Shown piece after piece: positions 57,300 through 64,000 of a stretch of 64,000 nucleotides of DNA. The notes beneath the pieces were generated by a model. The model saw only the letters and a list, made by a program, of their open reading frames with translations. It made no database searches and was not told where the DNA came from. The position numbers were made by a program, and so were the translations under genes. Source of the DNA: Rhodobacteraceae bacterium KLH11 (lineage in GTDB: Bacteria > Pseudomonadota > Alphaproteobacteria > Rhodobacterales > Rhodobacteraceae); contig DS999531.1 of the NCBI GenBank assembly GCA_000158135.1, positions 2,784,008 through 2,848,007 of the forward strand, given 5' to 3'. How positions within the stretch are numbered: position 1 is the first letter of the stretch; each line of letters starts with the position of its first letter.

Positions 57300-58085
57300 A
57301 TGGCAATTCTGGAACGTAACGACACGGGCGCCATAGCGCGGCTGCAAATGAATACGCCCGAGCGTCTGAATGCGCTGAGTGACGAAATGCTGGCCGCCCT
57401 GCAGGATGAGCTGGACCGGCTGCGCGAGGACGGGTCGATTCGGGTTGTGATCCTCTCTGGCGCGGGCAAGGCCTTTTGCGCCGGGCATGACCTGAAACAG
57501 ATGACGCAAGGCCGGCAAGCCAGCGATGGCGGGCTGTCTTACTTTCAGGACCTGTTCGATCGCTGCGCCAAAATGATGATGTCGATACAGTCCCTGCCCC
57601 AGCCGGTCATCGCCCAGACCCACGGGATTGCAACCGCTGCCGGATGCCAATTGGTTGCAACCTGCGATCTTGCCATCGCCGCCGAGGGCACCCGGTTCGG
57701 GGTCAACGGTGTTAATATCGGCCTGTTCTGTTCAACACCGATGGTAGCGCTTAGCCGAAATATACCGCGAAAACAGGCGTTTGAGATGCTGACCACCGGG
57801 GATTTCATCAGCGCCGAGCGCGCCGCGCAGTTGGGCCTGATCAATCGCGTTGTACCGGGGTCTCTGCTGCAGGACGAAACAAATGCGCTGGCCGAGAAAC
57901 TGGCGACAAAGCTCAGCAGCGCCGTCAAAATCGGAAAACAGGCGTTTTATCAACAGCTTTCGATGCCTACTGAACAGGCCTATGCCCATACGGCCGAGGT
58001 AATGGCGCAGAATATGATGGATCGCGATACCGAGGAAGGAATCACCGCGTTTGTCGAGAAACGACCGCCTGATTGGCGGCAGTAA
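57300..58085 (+). CDS. Enoyl-CoA hydratase/isomerase family protein (ECHDC3-like)
   Basis: A 261-residue crotonase-fold protein. The oxyanion hole is in SGAGKAFCAGHDLKQM and HGIATAAGCQLVATCDLAIA. One expected catalytic glutamate is not obvious near NIGLFCSTPMVAL, where the sequence resembles ECHDC3-type proteins rather than the classical hydratase, so activity is uncertain. The gene is divergent from the PaaI thioesterase. The 250-base gap following it contains a structured segment. Confidence 0.82.
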   Translation: MAILERNDTGAIARLQMNTPERLNALSDEMLAALQDELDRLREDGSIRVVILSGAGKAFCAGHDLKQMTQGRQASDGGLSYFQDLFDRCAKMMMSIQSLPQPVIAQTHGIATAAGCQLVATCDLAIAAEGTRFGVNGVNIGLFCSTPMVALSRNIPRKQAFEMLTTGDFISAERAAQLGLINRVVPGSLLQDETNALAEKLATKLSSAVKIGKQAFYQQLSMPTEQAYAHTAEVMAQNMMDRDTEEGITAFVEKRPPDWRQ

Positions 58086-58138
58086 CGCGACTATTTTAGA
58101 CATTTTTACCGACTGTTCGCATTTTTTGGCTTTTCAAA

Positions 58139-58280
58139 AGGGCGACACTGTGGCAAAGCTGGGTCAAGGCTGAGGCCTCTAGATACTTTTGGGTCGCCGT
58201 GGGCGGAAGGTCCCTCCAAGCTGGTTTCTCTCACCGGCATCGACATTCCCGCAGCGGCGACCCCAAGAATCCTCCTTCCG
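58139..58280 (+). other. Candidate structured RNA segment upstream of trmFO
   Basis: This gap without a gene has mutually exclusive complementary blocks: GGCGAC (58141-58146) and GGCGAC (58256-58261) can each pair with GTCGCC (58193-58198). The second pairing extends to TTGGGTCGCCG with CGGCGACCCCAA (one bulged C). CGGAAGG (58204-58210) can also pair with CCTTCCG (58274-58280), crossing the first stem. Such alternatives are typical of cis-regulatory or small RNAs. No known family was recognised. Confidence 0.35.
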
Positions 58281-58335
58281 GTTTTAACGTGCTGATGCAT
58301 TGCGTATGGCTCTGCTCTGCCCTATTTGGCTGCGC

Positions 58336-59676
58336 ATGACAGATAGATTGCATATCGTGGGTGGCGGCATGGCCGGCTCCGAAGCCGCCTGGCAGGCGGC
58401 TGAGATGGGTGTGGATGTTGTGATCCACGAAATGCGGCCACAAACAGGCACCTTTGCGCACCAGACCGGCAATCTGGCCGAGATGGTGTGTTCAAACTCT
58501 TTCCGCTCGGATGACGACGAACAGAACGCCGTTGGCCAGCTGCATTGGGAGATGCGCGCGGCAAACGGGGTGATCATGACCACCGCTGACGCCCATCGCC
58601 TGCCCGCCGGGGGTGCGCTTGCGGTGGACCGCGAACCGTTTGCCGAATCCGTGACCGCCAGATTGAAAGCTCATCCGCGCATCTCGGTCACGGCGGAAGA
58701 AGTCACTGAACTGCCAGCAGAAGGGCACTGGATCTTTGCCACGGGGCCGCTGACCTCACCTGTTCTGGGGCAGGCTATCCGGACCAGAACAGGGACCGAG
58801 GCGCTGGCATTTTTCGACGCGATTGCCCCCATCGTCTATGCCGAAAGCATCGACATGGGCAAAGCCTGGATGCAATCGCGCTATGACAAAGGCGAGACCG
58901 AGGAAGAGCGTACCGCATATCTGAACTGCCCTATGGACCGGGACCAGTATGAGGCGTTCATTGATGCGTTGCTGGCCGCCGACAAGACCGAGTTCCATGA
59001 AGGCGAGACCGCCGGGTATTTCGATGGCTGTCTGCCGATTGAGGTCATGGCCGAACGTGGTCGCGAAACACTGCGTCACGGTCCGATGAAACCCGTGGGC
59101 CTGACCAACCCGCATCAGCCCGATGTCAAACCGCATGCCGTGGTTCAGCTGCGGCGCGACAATGCGCTGGGTACGCTGTTCAACATCGTCGGCTTTCAAA
59201 CCAAGATGAAGTACGGCGCGCAAACAGATGTTTTCCGTATGATTCCCGGTTTGGAAAATGCCAGCTTTGCGCGGCTTGGGGGTATCCACCGCAACACCTT
59301 TATCAATTCCCCCACCTTGCTGGATTCGCAGATGCGGCTGAAATCCCAACCCAATATCCGCTTTGCCGGACAGATCACCGGGGTTGAGGGCTATGTGGAA
59401 AGCGCGGCGATGGGGTTGCTGGCCGGACGGCTGGCCGCGGCCCAGCTGTTGGGGCGTACCCTGCCCGACGTGCCGCAGGACAGCGCCATGGGCGCGCTGA
59501 TCCACCACATCACCGGCGGGGCCGAGGCGAAGACATTTCAGCCGATGAACGTGAATTTCGGTCTGTTCCGGCCTGTTGAGGGGCTGAAAGGCGGTCGTCG
59601 CGGGCGCAAAGACCGCTACAAGGCCTACACGGACCGGGCAAAAATCGTTTGGCGCGACTGGCTGGGGCAGTGTTGA
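58336..59676 (+). CDS. trmFO: Methylenetetrahydrofolate--tRNA-(uracil-5-)-methyltransferase TrmFO
   Basis: A 446-residue FAD- and folate-dependent enzyme making m5U54 in the tRNA T-loop. The FAD-binding [19 protein letters not shown] (residues 6-24), HEMRP, the cysteine in [14 protein letters not shown] and the C-terminal [22 protein letters not shown] are characteristic. I choose the ATG that directly precedes the FAD motif; 12 further codons are open upstream. It starts a run of genes with methyltransferase and gluQ. Confidence 0.94.
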   Translation: MTDRLHIVGGGMAGSEAAWQAAEMGVDVVIHEMRPQTGTFAHQTGNLAEMVCSNSFRSDDDEQNAVGQLHWEMRAANGVIMTTADAHRLPAGGALAVDREPFAESVTARLKAHPRISVTAEEVTELPAEGHWIFATGPLTSPVLGQAIRTRTGTEALAFFDAIAPIVYAESIDMGKAWMQSRYDKGETEEERTAYLNCPMDRDQYEAFIDALLAADKTEFHEGETAGYFDGCLPIEVMAERGRETLRHGPMKPVGLTNPHQPDVKPHAVVQLRRDNALGTLFNIVGFQTKMKYGAQTDVFRMIPGLENASFARLGGIHRNTFINSPTLLDSQMRLKSQPNIRFAGQITGVEGYVESAAMGLLAGRLAAAQLLGRTLPDVPQDSAMGALIHHITGGAEAKTFQPMNVNFGLFRPVEGLKGGRRGRKDRYKAYTDRAKIVWRDWLGQC

Positions 59677-59714
59677 CTGGACGCCCCTCCCGACCTGCGC
59701 CTAACATGTAGGCC

Positions 59715-60329
59715 ATGAGCGACAAGTTTCTGAAAGATACGTATGATCTGAAGTCTGCGCAGGAAACGCAGGAGCACTATCAGAGATGGGCCGCGTCTTA
59801 CGACACCGAGGTCGGTTCGCATACCTATGTGACGCCAGATCGGGTGGCGGCGGCGCTCAGGCCTTATGTGCCTGATGCTGACACTCCGATACTGGATTAT
59901 GGATGCGGCACAGGCCTGTCGGGGCTGGCGCTTCACAAGGCTGGCTTTCGCGCGATCGATGGCATGGATCCAACGCCCGAAATGCTGGAAGGTGCCAGGA
60001 TCAAAGGTGTTTACCGTACCCTCATCCCGTTTGACATCGCCGATCCCGCACCTGTCGAGGCAGGCAAATACCCGGTCATCGCTGCGATCGGCGTCGTCGG
60101 AGCGGGTGCCGCACCACCAGAGACCTTCGATCTGCTCATGAATGCGCTGCCGCGTGGCGGGTATCTGGCCTTTTCATTCAATGATCACACGCTGGCTGAT
60201 CACGCCTATACCAGCCGCCTGAACGATTGGCTGGATATGGGGCACGCGCGATTGCTGTTCCGGGAATACGGGCCGCACCTTGTCGGGATGGATATGAAGT
60301 CTGACGTTTATGTTGTCGATAAATTGTGA
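59715..60329 (+). CDS. Class I SAM-dependent methyltransferase
   Basis: A 204-residue methyltransferase. The AdoMet-binding motif ILDYGCGTGLSGLALHKAGF (about residues 55-74) and the acidic motif GMDPTPEMLEGA are intact. The N-terminus (DTYDLKSAQETQEHYQRWAASYDTEVG) resembles Williams-Beuren syndrome WBSCR27-like methyltransferases. Substrate unknown. It overlaps the gluQ GTG start by four bases, so a tRNA-linked role may be imagined but is not shown. Confidence 0.85.
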   Translation: MSDKFLKDTYDLKSAQETQEHYQRWAASYDTEVGSHTYVTPDRVAAALRPYVPDADTPILDYGCGTGLSGLALHKAGFRAIDGMDPTPEMLEGARIKGVYRTLIPFDIADPAPVEAGKYPVIAAIGVVGAGAAPPETFDLLMNALPRGGYLAFSFNDHTLADHAYTSRLNDWLDMGHARLLFREYGPHLVGMDMKSDVYVVDKL

Positions 60330-61171
60330 ATTTTCTTACCCGTTTTGCCCCTTCACCAACCGGCCCTTTGCATTTGGGGCATGCTTATTCAGCGCTTCTG
60401 GCCCATGACATGGCTCTGGCAGAGGGCGGTGGTTTCCTGTTGCGGGTCGAGGATATTGACCAGAGCCGGTCCCGCCTTCAATGGGAAGAACAGATCTATC
60501 AGGATCTAACATGGCTGGGCCTGCAATGGCCGCAGCCAGTGATACGGCAATCAGACCGGCTGCCCCGGTATCGTCAGGCACTGGAGATGCTGGCGGCGAT
60601 GGGGTTGGTCTATCCTTGCCGGTGCAAACGTGCGGATATCGATGCCGCTGCCGGTGCACCTCAGGAGGGCGTGCCTCGGTTCGGGCCGGATGGGCGTATC
60701 TATCCCGGCACCTGCCGTGACCGCCCCCTTGGCGATGCCGGCCCCGATGATGCTCTGCGGCTGGATATGCAAAAGGCGATAGATACTGGTGCGCTGCGCA
60801 GTTTTCAGGAAACCGGTTCTACCCATGCAGGCCGGCATGCACTGGACGCAGAGGCGCTGCTGACCGGGGTCGGCGACATCATCCTTGTTCGTCGCAATAT
60901 GGGCAGTTCCTACCATTTATCGGTTGTTGTGGACGATGCCGATCAGAACATCACCCATGTAACGCGCGGAGAGGACCTGTTTGACGCCACACAGATACAT
61001 GTATTGCTGCAAGGTTTGCTGGGTCTGCCTACCCCGGTCTACCATCATCACCGGCTGATCCGGGACGCAGCCGGAAAGCGCCTTGCCAAACGGGACGATG
61101 CGCGCGCTATCACGCTGTACCGGCAACAAGGCGCCTCACCCGCTGATATACGCGCGATGGTCGGGATGTGA
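60326..61171 (+). CDS. gluQ: Glutamyl-Q tRNA(Asp) synthetase
   Basis: A 281-residue paralogue of the GluRS catalytic domain that attaches glutamate to queuosine 34 of tRNA-Asp. The HIGH-like motif is H16-L-G-H19 in FAPSPTGPLHLGHAYSAL, zinc ligands are in PCRCKRADID and IYPGTC, and the KMSKS-like motif is KRLAKRDDA. No anticodon-binding domain follows, which marks it as GluQRS rather than GluRS. It starts with GTG inside the methyltransferase stop overlap. Confidence 0.93.
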   Translation: MNFLTRFAPSPTGPLHLGHAYSALLAHDMALAEGGGFLLRVEDIDQSRSRLQWEEQIYQDLTWLGLQWPQPVIRQSDRLPRYRQALEMLAAMGLVYPCRCKRADIDAAAGAPQEGVPRFGPDGRIYPGTCRDRPLGDAGPDDALRLDMQKAIDTGALRSFQETGSTHAGRHALDAEALLTGVGDIILVRRNMGSSYHLSVVVDDADQNITHVTRGEDLFDATQIHVLLQGLLGLPTPVYHHHRLIRDAAGKRLAKRDDARAITLYRQQGASPADIRAMVGM

Positions 61172-61199
61172 TCACCGATGCTGCTGCGGCCTGCGGGTG

Positions 61200-61571
61200 T
61201 CAGACCATCGGTTTCATCAGCTCAACCTCGTTGCCATCCCGCACTGCGGTATAGAAACAGCTACGTCGGTTGGTATGGCAGGCAGGTCCGGTCTGGTTCA
61301 CCAGAACCAGCAGGCAGTCACGATCGCAATCGACGCGGAAATCCACCAGCTCCTGCACGTGGCCCGAGCTTTCGCCCTTGATCCAGAACGCCTGACGCGA
61401 GCGCGACCAATAGGTAACCCGCCCGGTCTCTAACGTGCGCGCGATGGATTGCGCGTTCATCCAGGCCATCATCAACACCTCGCCGGTGCTTTCGTCCTGG
61501 GCAATGGCGGGAACCAATCCCGCCTCGTTGAATTTCAGCGTCGATGTATCGAACGCGACAGTCTGTGACAT
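61200..61571 (-). CDS. hisI: Phosphoribosyl-AMP cyclohydrolase
   Basis: A 123-residue HisI catalysing the third step of histidine synthesis. Motifs are MMAWMNAQSIARTLETGRVTYWSRSR, the metal-binding VDCDRDCLLVLV and GPACHTNRRSCFY with its cysteine/histidine ligands. I place the start at ATG 61571, with AAGG upstream, in preference to 24 bases earlier. It is convergent with gluQ and divergent from the IscU-like gene. No other his genes are present here. Confidence 0.93.
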   Translation of the reverse strand: MSQTVAFDTSTLKFNEAGLVPAIAQDESTGEVLMMAWMNAQSIARTLETGRVTYWSRSRQAFWIKGESSGHVQELVDFRVDCDRDCLLVLVNQTGPACHTNRRSCFYTAVRDGNEVELMKPMV

Positions 61572-61639
61572 CGTAAAAACCTTTTGCATCCCCAAGACTG
61601 GCCACTATGTATGGGGAACAGTCAACGAGGGAAAGCGCC

Positions 61640-62092
61640 ATGAGCGGCGAAACCGATCTAATAAAGCTCTATTCCGGCCGTATTCTGGCTTTGGCGGCGG
61701 ATATCCCACATCTGGATCGTCTGGATGCGCCCGATGCGACCGTGAAGAAGCGCGCGCCGCTTTGCGGGTCAACCGTGACGGTTGATGTCAAAGTGGACGA
61801 TGGGCGGATTACCGAGTTTGGACAGGATGTGAAAGCCTGTGCGCTGGGTCAGGCCTCGGCCTCGATCGTTGGCAGCGCAGTGATCGGAGCAACCCGGGCA
61901 CAGGTCGAAACCGCACGTGACCAGCTTGTTGCGATGCTGAAAAAGGACGGCCCCGCCCCTGATGCCCCCTTTGACGGGCTTGAGGTCCTGATCCCCGCAC
62001 GTGAGTACAAGAACCGCCATGCCTCGATCCTGCTGGCGCTGGAAGCAACCGCAGAAGCGCTGGAGCAGGCCGAGCAGGCCCATTGCGCCTGA
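61640..62092 (+). CDS. IscU/NifU-like iron-sulfur scaffold protein
   Basis: A 150-residue protein of the NifU_N fold. Two cysteines typical of IscU are in the correct contexts (APLCGSTVTVDV and DVKACALGQASASIVG). The third ligand region near VLIPAREYKNRHASI lacks the cysteine of true IscU, so cluster transfer may be altered. Such short proteins are annotated in Rhodobacterales as scaffold proteins of unclear role. The ATG at 61640 is just downstream of the divergent hisI promoter. Confidence 0.8.
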   Translation: MSGETDLIKLYSGRILALAADIPHLDRLDAPDATVKKRAPLCGSTVTVDVKVDDGRITEFGQDVKACALGQASASIVGSAVIGATRAQVETARDQLVAMLKKDGPAPDAPFDGLEVLIPAREYKNRHASILLALEATAEALEQAEQAHCA

Positions 62093-62152
62093 ACATAGTA
62101 ATTTGCGGCAAATCTGTATAATGCTCCTCTTGTAAGAGTTGAGGGGTTGATC

Positions 62153-62791
62153 TTGAACAATTTGCTGGAACATTTCGTAACGCTTTGGGTTGTGATTGAC
62201 CCCATTGGCACGATCCCCGTCTTCATCGCTGTCACTGCCGGGATCGCGGCGGGGGCGCGCCGGAAAACTGCATTGCTGGCTGCGCTGGTCAGCGCTGGTA
62301 TTTTGCTGTTCTTCCTCATCTTCGGACAGTTGGTAATCGAAGCGCTGGATATCGGCCTGAACTCTTTTCAGGTGGCTGGCGGGATCATCCTGTTCCTCTT
62401 CGCGCTGACCATGATTTTTGGCGAAAGCAAACAGGCAGTTGAACAGCGTCAGGCTGAAGAAGATGCAGATGATCAGTTGCACAAGACCAACCCGGCCATA
62501 TTTCCGCTGGCAGTGCCGTCTCTGGCCTCGCCGGGGGCGATGCTGGCCATCGTGGTTCTAACCGACAACAACCGATACAGCATTGCCGATCAAAGCATCA
62601 CCGCGCTGGTGATGCTGGCGGTGATCGCTATTGCGTTTGTTCTGATGCTGTTGGCCGAACCTATCATACGTCTGATCGGGCATTCCGGCGCTGCAATCAT
62701 CAGCCGCGTGATGGGGATGATCCTGGCCTCGGTCGCGGTGAACTCGGTCCTGTCCGCGACGATCGCGATCATCAAAACCGGCGAGCTATAA
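62153..62791 (+). CDS. MarC-family integral membrane protein
   Basis: A 212-residue membrane protein with six hydrophobic segments. The family-typical ...VVIDPIGTIPVFIAVTAG motif (residues 13-30) and PLAVPSLASPGAMLAIVVLT are present. Function is unknown; the older antibiotic-resistance link is not supported. I select the TTG at 62153, six bases after GAGGGG, over a TTG at 62147. A -10-like TATAAT occurs at 62117-62122. Confidence 0.85.
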   Translation: MNNLLEHFVTLWVVIDPIGTIPVFIAVTAGIAAGARRKTALLAALVSAGILLFFLIFGQLVIEALDIGLNSFQVAGGIILFLFALTMIFGESKQAVEQRQAEEDADDQLHKTNPAIFPLAVPSLASPGAMLAIVVLTDNNRYSIADQSITALVMLAVIAIAFVLMLLAEPIIRLIGHSGAAIISRVMGMILASVAVNSVLSATIAIIKTGEL

Positions 62792-62828
62792 AAAAACCGC
62801 CGCACCTTCCGGGCGGAAAGGGCGGCGG
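62791..62828 (-). terminator. Intrinsic terminator on the minus strand, after the microprotein gene
   Basis: CCGCCGC (62797-62803) pairs with GCGGCGG (62822-62828), with a further internal stem. On the minus strand it is followed by seven T residues (from the A-run at 62790-62796). On the plus strand there is no T-run. It therefore belongs to transcription from the right, i.e. the gene at 62976-63098, not to MarC. Confidence 0.7.
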
Positions 62829-62975
62829 CAGGCTATGCGTGTCTCATGTAGGGTCCGGATAACCGCACAGGGCCGAGGCAGGCCCCTTCAAGGGAAATGG
62901 GACAGGCAGGTCACCCTTGACTATGACGGGGAGACAAGCGCGGTCGTATCGGCATGAGATCGCAGGCAGAAAGTC

Positions 62976-63098
62976 TTAAAACCCGGTCGGCAGATGAAGG
63001 GCAACCACCAGCATCACCACAAGTGAGACCACCCCGACAGCATCCTGCAAAATCGTCGATTGCGAACGGCTGAAAGCGGTCTTGATCTGGGTCAGCAT
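62976..63098 (-). CDS. 40-residue single-span membrane microprotein of unknown function
   Basis: An open frame of 40 codons starting at ATG 63098 and ending TAA at 62976-62978. The product begins MLTQIKTAFSRSQSTILQDA and continues with a single hydrophobic segment (residues 21-35, VGVVSLVVMLVVALH), ending LPTGF. GGAGGTGA stands five bases before the ATG, an excellent ribosome binding site. A LexA-type box (63168-63182) lies upstream and a terminator (62791-62828) downstream, so the gene appears to be an independent transcript between marC and recG. Design resembles small LexA-controlled division inhibitors such as Caulobacter SidA; this is analogy, not homology. Not recognised otherwise. Confidence 0.7.
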   Translation of the reverse strand: MLTQIKTAFSRSQSTILQDAVGVVSLVVMLVVALHLPTGF

Positions 63099-63167
63099 GG
63101 TCTCACCTCCGGTCTGGGCTTAATCCTTTGTTGACCTTTTGTTCTCATATTCCAGTGAGTCGGTAAA

Positions 63168-63182
63168 GAACTTTTTAAGAAC
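63168..63182 (-). promoter_or_regulatory. LexA-type SOS box GAAC-N7-GAAC
   Basis: GAAC (63168-63171), seven bases, GAAC (63179-63182): the reverse complement of GTTC-N7-GTTC, the LexA box described for alphaproteobacteria. A third GAAC follows at 63189-63192. The site is 70 bases before the microprotein start codon, where it would cover a -35/-10 region on the minus strand. Confidence 0.55.
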
Positions 63183-63209
63183 ATTTGTGAACTTTATGGG
63201 ATTTCCCAT

Positions 63210-64000
63210 CTAACCCACTGAAATCAAACGAATCGCCTGATCCTGTTTCATGAGCCACAGAAGAACACGCGCGGCCTGCCCCCGGTCCGAAGTGAGTTTC
63301 GGGTCAGCAGACAGCAGGGTACGCGCGTCCGATTGCGCCACGGCCATCAGCCCGGCCTGACGTTCCAGATCGGCAATCCGGAATTTTGGAAGGCCCGATT
63401 GCGCCGTGCCAATCAGATCCCCCGCCCCGCGCATCTGCAGATCGGTTTCGGCGATGCGGAATCCATCCTCGGTTTCACGCAACACCTCCAGCCGTTTCCG
63501 CCCGCCTTCGCTCAGCGGCGGTTGATACATCAACAAACAGGTCGAGGCATCTTCGCCACGCCCAACCCGCCCCCGCAGCTGGTGCAATTGCGCCAGCCCG
63601 AATATTTCGGCCCGTTCGATGACCATGATGGTGGCATTGGGTATGTTGACCCCGACCTCGATCACAGTGGTCGCAACCAGTACTTTGGTGCGTCCGGCCT
63701 GAAACGCGGCCATAGCGGCATCTTTGTCGACCGGGGGCATCTGGCCATGCACAAGGCCCACAACATCGTCGCCCAGCAGCGCGCGCAACCGCTTGAACCG
63801 TTCTTCCGCCGCGGTCAGGTCCGAAACCTCGGATTCGTCGACCAACGGACACACCCAGTAACATTGTTTGCCCGCATCAATCGCGTTGCGCAGATGGGTG
63901 ACAACCTCCTCCATCCGCTGCGTGCTGACAATCGCCGTCCTGATCGGTTTCCGGCCGGGCGGCTTTTCATCCAGCACCGAGACGTCCATGTCCCCGTACT
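63210..64000 (-). CDS. recG: ATP-dependent DNA helicase RecG, C-terminal part
   Basis: The C-terminal ~260 residues of RecG, which reverses stalled forks and drives Holliday junction branch migration; the gene continues past the window end. Helicase motifs visible are motif IV (QCYWVCPLVDES), motif V (VATTVIEVGVNIPNATIMVIE), motif VI (QLHQLRGRVGRG) and the family-typical DLQMRGAGDLIGTAQSGLPKFRIADL, followed by the C-terminal wedge-like closing LLWLMKQDQAIRLI. It reads on the minus strand. The start is outside the window. The LexA-type box lies downstream of its stop, so recG itself is not the target. Confidence 0.93.
   Translation of the reverse strand, partial: YGDMDVSVLDEKPPGRKPIRTAIVSTQRMEEVVTHLRNAIDAGKQCYWVCPLVDESEVSDLTAAEERFKRLRALLGDDVVGLVHGQMPPVDKDAAMAAFQAGRTKVLVATTVIEVGVNIPNATIMVIERAEIFGLAQLHQLRGRVGRGEDASTCLLMYQPPLSEGGRKRLEVLRETEDGFRIAETDLQMRGAGDLIGTAQSGLPKFRIADLERQAGLMAVAQSDARTLLSADPKLTSDRGQAARVLLWLMKQDQAIRLISVG

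Noticed and set aside
62119-62146. Full sigma-70 promoter before marC
   Set aside because: Only the TATAAT-like -10 at 62117 is convincing; no -35 at proper distance was found.

Overview
This window looks like chromosomal core sequence of a marine-type Rhodobacterales alphaproteobacterium (Roseobacter group). The evidence is the combination of ChpT (the CtrA-pathway phosphotransferase), a class II DAHP synthase, ornithine-lipid genes olsB-olsA, a PAS_5 protein, YjgR/DUF853, a DUF1127 protein, moderately high G+C, many ATGA stop/start overlaps, and a CCA-encoding tRNA-Ser(CGA). No insertion sequence, prophage, integrase or CRISPR array is visible. The assignment rests on protein recognition alone; no search was run.

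Layout. 1-412: the end of a HerA-like ATPase gene with apparent frameshifts at the window edge. 413-6477 (minus): a lipoprotein, then a branched-chain amino acid-type ABC transporter operon (livK-livG-livF-unknown secreted protein-livH-livM). 6651-11022: PQQ-type sugar dehydrogenase, GlxA-type regulator, DAHP synthase, PAS protein. 11255-14359: yicC, gmk, gamma carbonic anhydrase, phoR. 14419-20689: a complete phosphate regulon, Pho box-pstSCAB-phoU-phoB. 20693-23046: LysR regulator, glutaryl-CoA dehydrogenase, tRNA-Ser. 23170-25991: two secreted DUF2059-like proteins and rplU-rpmA. 26022-31440: LysE exporter, GNAT, obgE-proB-proA, chpT, DUF3553 protein. 31545-35160: olsB-olsA and rpsB-tsf. 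35466-42801: LuxR regulator, aroQ, and a group of oxidoreductases, a phosphotransferase, a beta-lactamase-fold hydrolase and a TesB thioesterase that suggests acyl-CoA or lipid catabolism. 43070-45938: TPP riboswitch-thiC and a membrane-anchored 11-residue-repeat protein. 46146-53807: a second liv-type operon containing an acyl-CoA synthetase. 53877-56735 and onward: rplM-rpsI, a MocR regulator divergent from a DUF1127 gene, thioesterase, enoyl-CoA hydratase. 58139-62791: a structured intergenic segment, trmFO, methyltransferase, gluQ, hisI, an IscU-like scaffold and a MarC protein. 62976-64000: a 40-residue membrane microprotein gene behind a LexA-type box, then the end of recG.

How parts work together. 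PhoR-PhoB should act on the triple-repeat Pho box and drive the adjacent pst transporter, with PhoU signalling in between. ChpT and a consensus CtrA box at 11147 point to a functioning CtrA cell-cycle circuit. The two liv systems differ: the first is transporter only, the second carries an acyl-CoA ligase and so may import a carboxylic acid for CoA activation. The most interesting item is the unlisted small gene at 62976-63098, whose strong ribosome binding site, single membrane segment, own terminator and upstream GAAC-N7-GAAC box suggest a DNA-damage-induced membrane microprotein, analogous in design (not shown to be homologous) to Caulobacter SidA.
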